Assembly (NCBI GenBank): GCA_026936325.1
Contig: JAPTHN010000001.1
Coordinates: 78,871,380 to 78,935,379 of the forward strand
DNA: 64,000 nucleotides
Direction of reading: 5' to 3'
Source: Platynereis dumerilii
Lineage: Eukaryota; Annelida; Polychaeta; Phyllodocida; Nereididae
The notes under the pieces were generated by a model. That model made no database searches. It was not told the DNA's origin and worked only from the letters and a program-made list of their open reading frames with translations. Positions 62,741 to 64,000 of the stretch are shown one piece after another (the first letter of the stretch is position 1; the number at the start of each line of letters is the position of its first letter). A program made the translations under genes and the position numbers.

Positions 62741-64000
62741 CGATTGATGATTGATTGATTGTTTATTTGTTTTTACCACACATGCCACTCATATATACAA
62801 CATTGCACTTTCACATATTCACACATTCCATCAGTAAAGTAAAATCATTATAACAATTCAAGTGTATGGTAAGGAGGTGTTCCACTAGTTAAATATAACT
62901 GTTATCGGAACACCCCCTGTGATGAAAGAGTTATGAGAATGGGATATAATACAAGGATGAGCAGTGATGCATGAATAATAATGAAATAAAAATGGTGCAT
63001 TATGATATATAATTCTTAATATAAGAGGAAATGTGGGTGCTGTCAAGTTATGCAATGGAGGTGATTAGTAAAGCAAAATAATTATGTAAACCCTTAAAGT
63101 TGTAAGTTATGAATATTAAATTAGAATTAAAATAGTAGTAGTCAGTTGCTGCATACATAGCAGCCGGGTTTATTACAACTATATTGGTAGTGAGATAGAA
63201 GGTACTTCTTGATACTGTTTGAAAAAGAATTAATTGATAAATGTGTCTTGTCTTTTATTTCTCTGGGAAGGTTATTCCAACAATGTGAAATCTTAAAATT
63301 AATAATTTGTTTTAGGAGCTCACTATTGATGTTACGTGTGTGGATGAGATTCTGTTGTCTGGTACTATGGGAATGGATGTGACTATTGAGTTCAAGTTCA
63401 TTTTGAAAGTAAATTGGCATTAGGCCATTGCTTAATTTATGATAGGTTTTGCTGCAGCTATATTTGAAGATGTCATCTATTTTTAAAAGTTTCAACTTTT
63501 TGAAAAGCGGGTCTGTGTGACTAATGTATTTTGAATTGGAAATTATTCTCACCGATTTCTTTTGCAAGGTTTTTAATCGTTTGAATTCCCTACTAGTTGT
63601 GTTCCCCCATGATATTATGCCATAGTTTAAATGCGGTAGTATCAGGCTATTGTATATAGTCCTTAAAATATTCAGGGGTAGTTGATGCTTCAGCCTGCAC
63701 AGCACACCATTAACCTTTGCTACTTGGTTAGATTTAATTTTGATATGTTCTTTCCAATTCATGTTTTGATCGAGAAATGTCCCCAAGAATTTCACAACAG
63801 GTACTCTTTTAACTGGTTTACCATCTATTCTAATTGGAAAGGGAAAATCTGGGATTGTCTGTCGTGTTCCATGGAACAGCACAAAGTTAGTTTTTTCAAC
63901 ATTTAGTGATAATTTGTTATTTGAGAACCATTTGAATATACCATTAAGGGAAGAATTTATGTGTGAGGTTAGTGTGTTTATATTTTGTCCCGTGTACAGT
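62741..64000 (-). mobile_element. LINE 3' half (LINE D), running off the right edge
   Basis: On the minus strand a reverse-transcriptase frame enters at the window edge, stops at 63142, and is followed by about 400 bp of 3' untranslated sequence. It ends in CAAT-type repeats at 62741-62765. No frame break is seen within the window. Confidence 0.8.
63142..64000 (-). CDS. LINE D reverse transcriptase, carboxyl-terminal part
   Basis: The frame is open from the window edge: SSLNGIFKWFSNNKLSLNVE, KTNFVLFHGT, VKFLGTFLDQNMNWKEHI, LPHLNYGIISWGN, RLKTLQKKSVRII and the ending CWNNLPREIKDKT, KKYLLSHYQ. N-x-K-T-x-F-x-L-F, K-F-L-G-x-x-x-D, L-x-Y-G-I-x-x-W-G and W-N-x-L-P are the downstream reverse-transcriptase and thumb signatures of animal CR1/Rex1/Jockey-like LINEs. 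An internal ATG at 63882 is not the real start; the protein begins beyond the window. Confidence 0.85.
   Translation of the reverse strand, partial: LYTGQNINTLTSHINSSLNGIFKWFSNNKLSLNVEKTNFVLFHGTRQTIPDFPFPIRIDGKPVKRVPVVKFLGTFLDQNMNWKEHIKIKSNQVAKVNGVLCRLKHQLPLNILRTIYNSLILPHLNYGIISWGNTTSREFKRLKTLQKKSVRIISNSKYISHTDPLFKKLKLLKIDDIFKYSCSKTYHKLSNGLMPIYFQNELELNSHIHSHSTRQQNLIHTRNINSELLKQIINFKISHCWNNLPREIKDKTHLSINSFSNSIKKYLLSHYQYSCNKPGCYVCSN

Noticed and set aside
1-64000. Virus-like elements (LTR or Polinton type)
   Set aside because: I saw no protease, integrase, capsid or envelope motifs and no long terminal direct repeats. All reverse-transcriptase sequences here are of the LINE type.

Overview
This window is intergenic and intronic DNA from an animal nuclear genome, most likely a marine invertebrate. 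That reading rests on two short host exons with canonical splice sites, several LINE, SINE and DNA-transposon families, GATA microsatellites and AT-rich spacers. The two host exons are a reeler-type secreted protein exon (38931-39209, minus) and a DFPase/SMP-30-type first exon (47406-47627, plus). Both families are common in echinoderms, hemichordates, amphioxus and molluscs, so I do not name a species. No rRNA gene, intact tRNA gene, CRISPR array or virus-like element was seen.

0-32 kb is repeat-dominated and has no recognisable host gene. A roughly 20-bp minisatellite (4419-5992, resuming at 13678) is split by a 7.7-kb element with Helentron-like ends (5993-13677). That element carries a LINE fragment, a SINE and microsatellites. 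Next come a 190-bp tandem array holding a 108-bp palindromic MITE, a TA-flanked element inserted in a TACTYG repeat (18385-19722), a SINE split by a MITE with 8-bp target duplications (20534-20803), and a second Helentron-like copy (23979-26439) that carries another TA-flanked element (25095-26153).

32.9-37.5 kb is a 4.6-kb imperfect palindrome. About seventeen RFX/X-box-like 14-mers lie in it, often 164-175 bp apart, and mirror one another almost exactly about position 35245.

38.5-42.1 kb holds the reeler exon, then a decayed LINE 3' end (39305-42125). Into that LINE a 1.74-kb element inserted with a 14-bp target duplication. This insert has the 5' and 3' ends of the complete LINE found further on, but encodes only an ORF1/gag-like protein: a 'half-LINE'.

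43.1-64 kb holds a compact Helentron-like copy, foldback repeats, the DFPase-like exon, and a complete-looking 5.47-kb LINE (52001-57467). That LINE has two intact ORFs joined by a TAATG stop/start overlap and a 12-bp target duplication, and it lies inside a broken Tc1 transposase. Beyond it are a Tc1-derived foldback element (61341-62261) and the 3' half of another LINE running off the right edge on the minus strand.

The nesting gives relative ages: minisatellite before the Helentron-like element, Tc1 copy before the complete LINE, and decayed LINE before the half-LINE.
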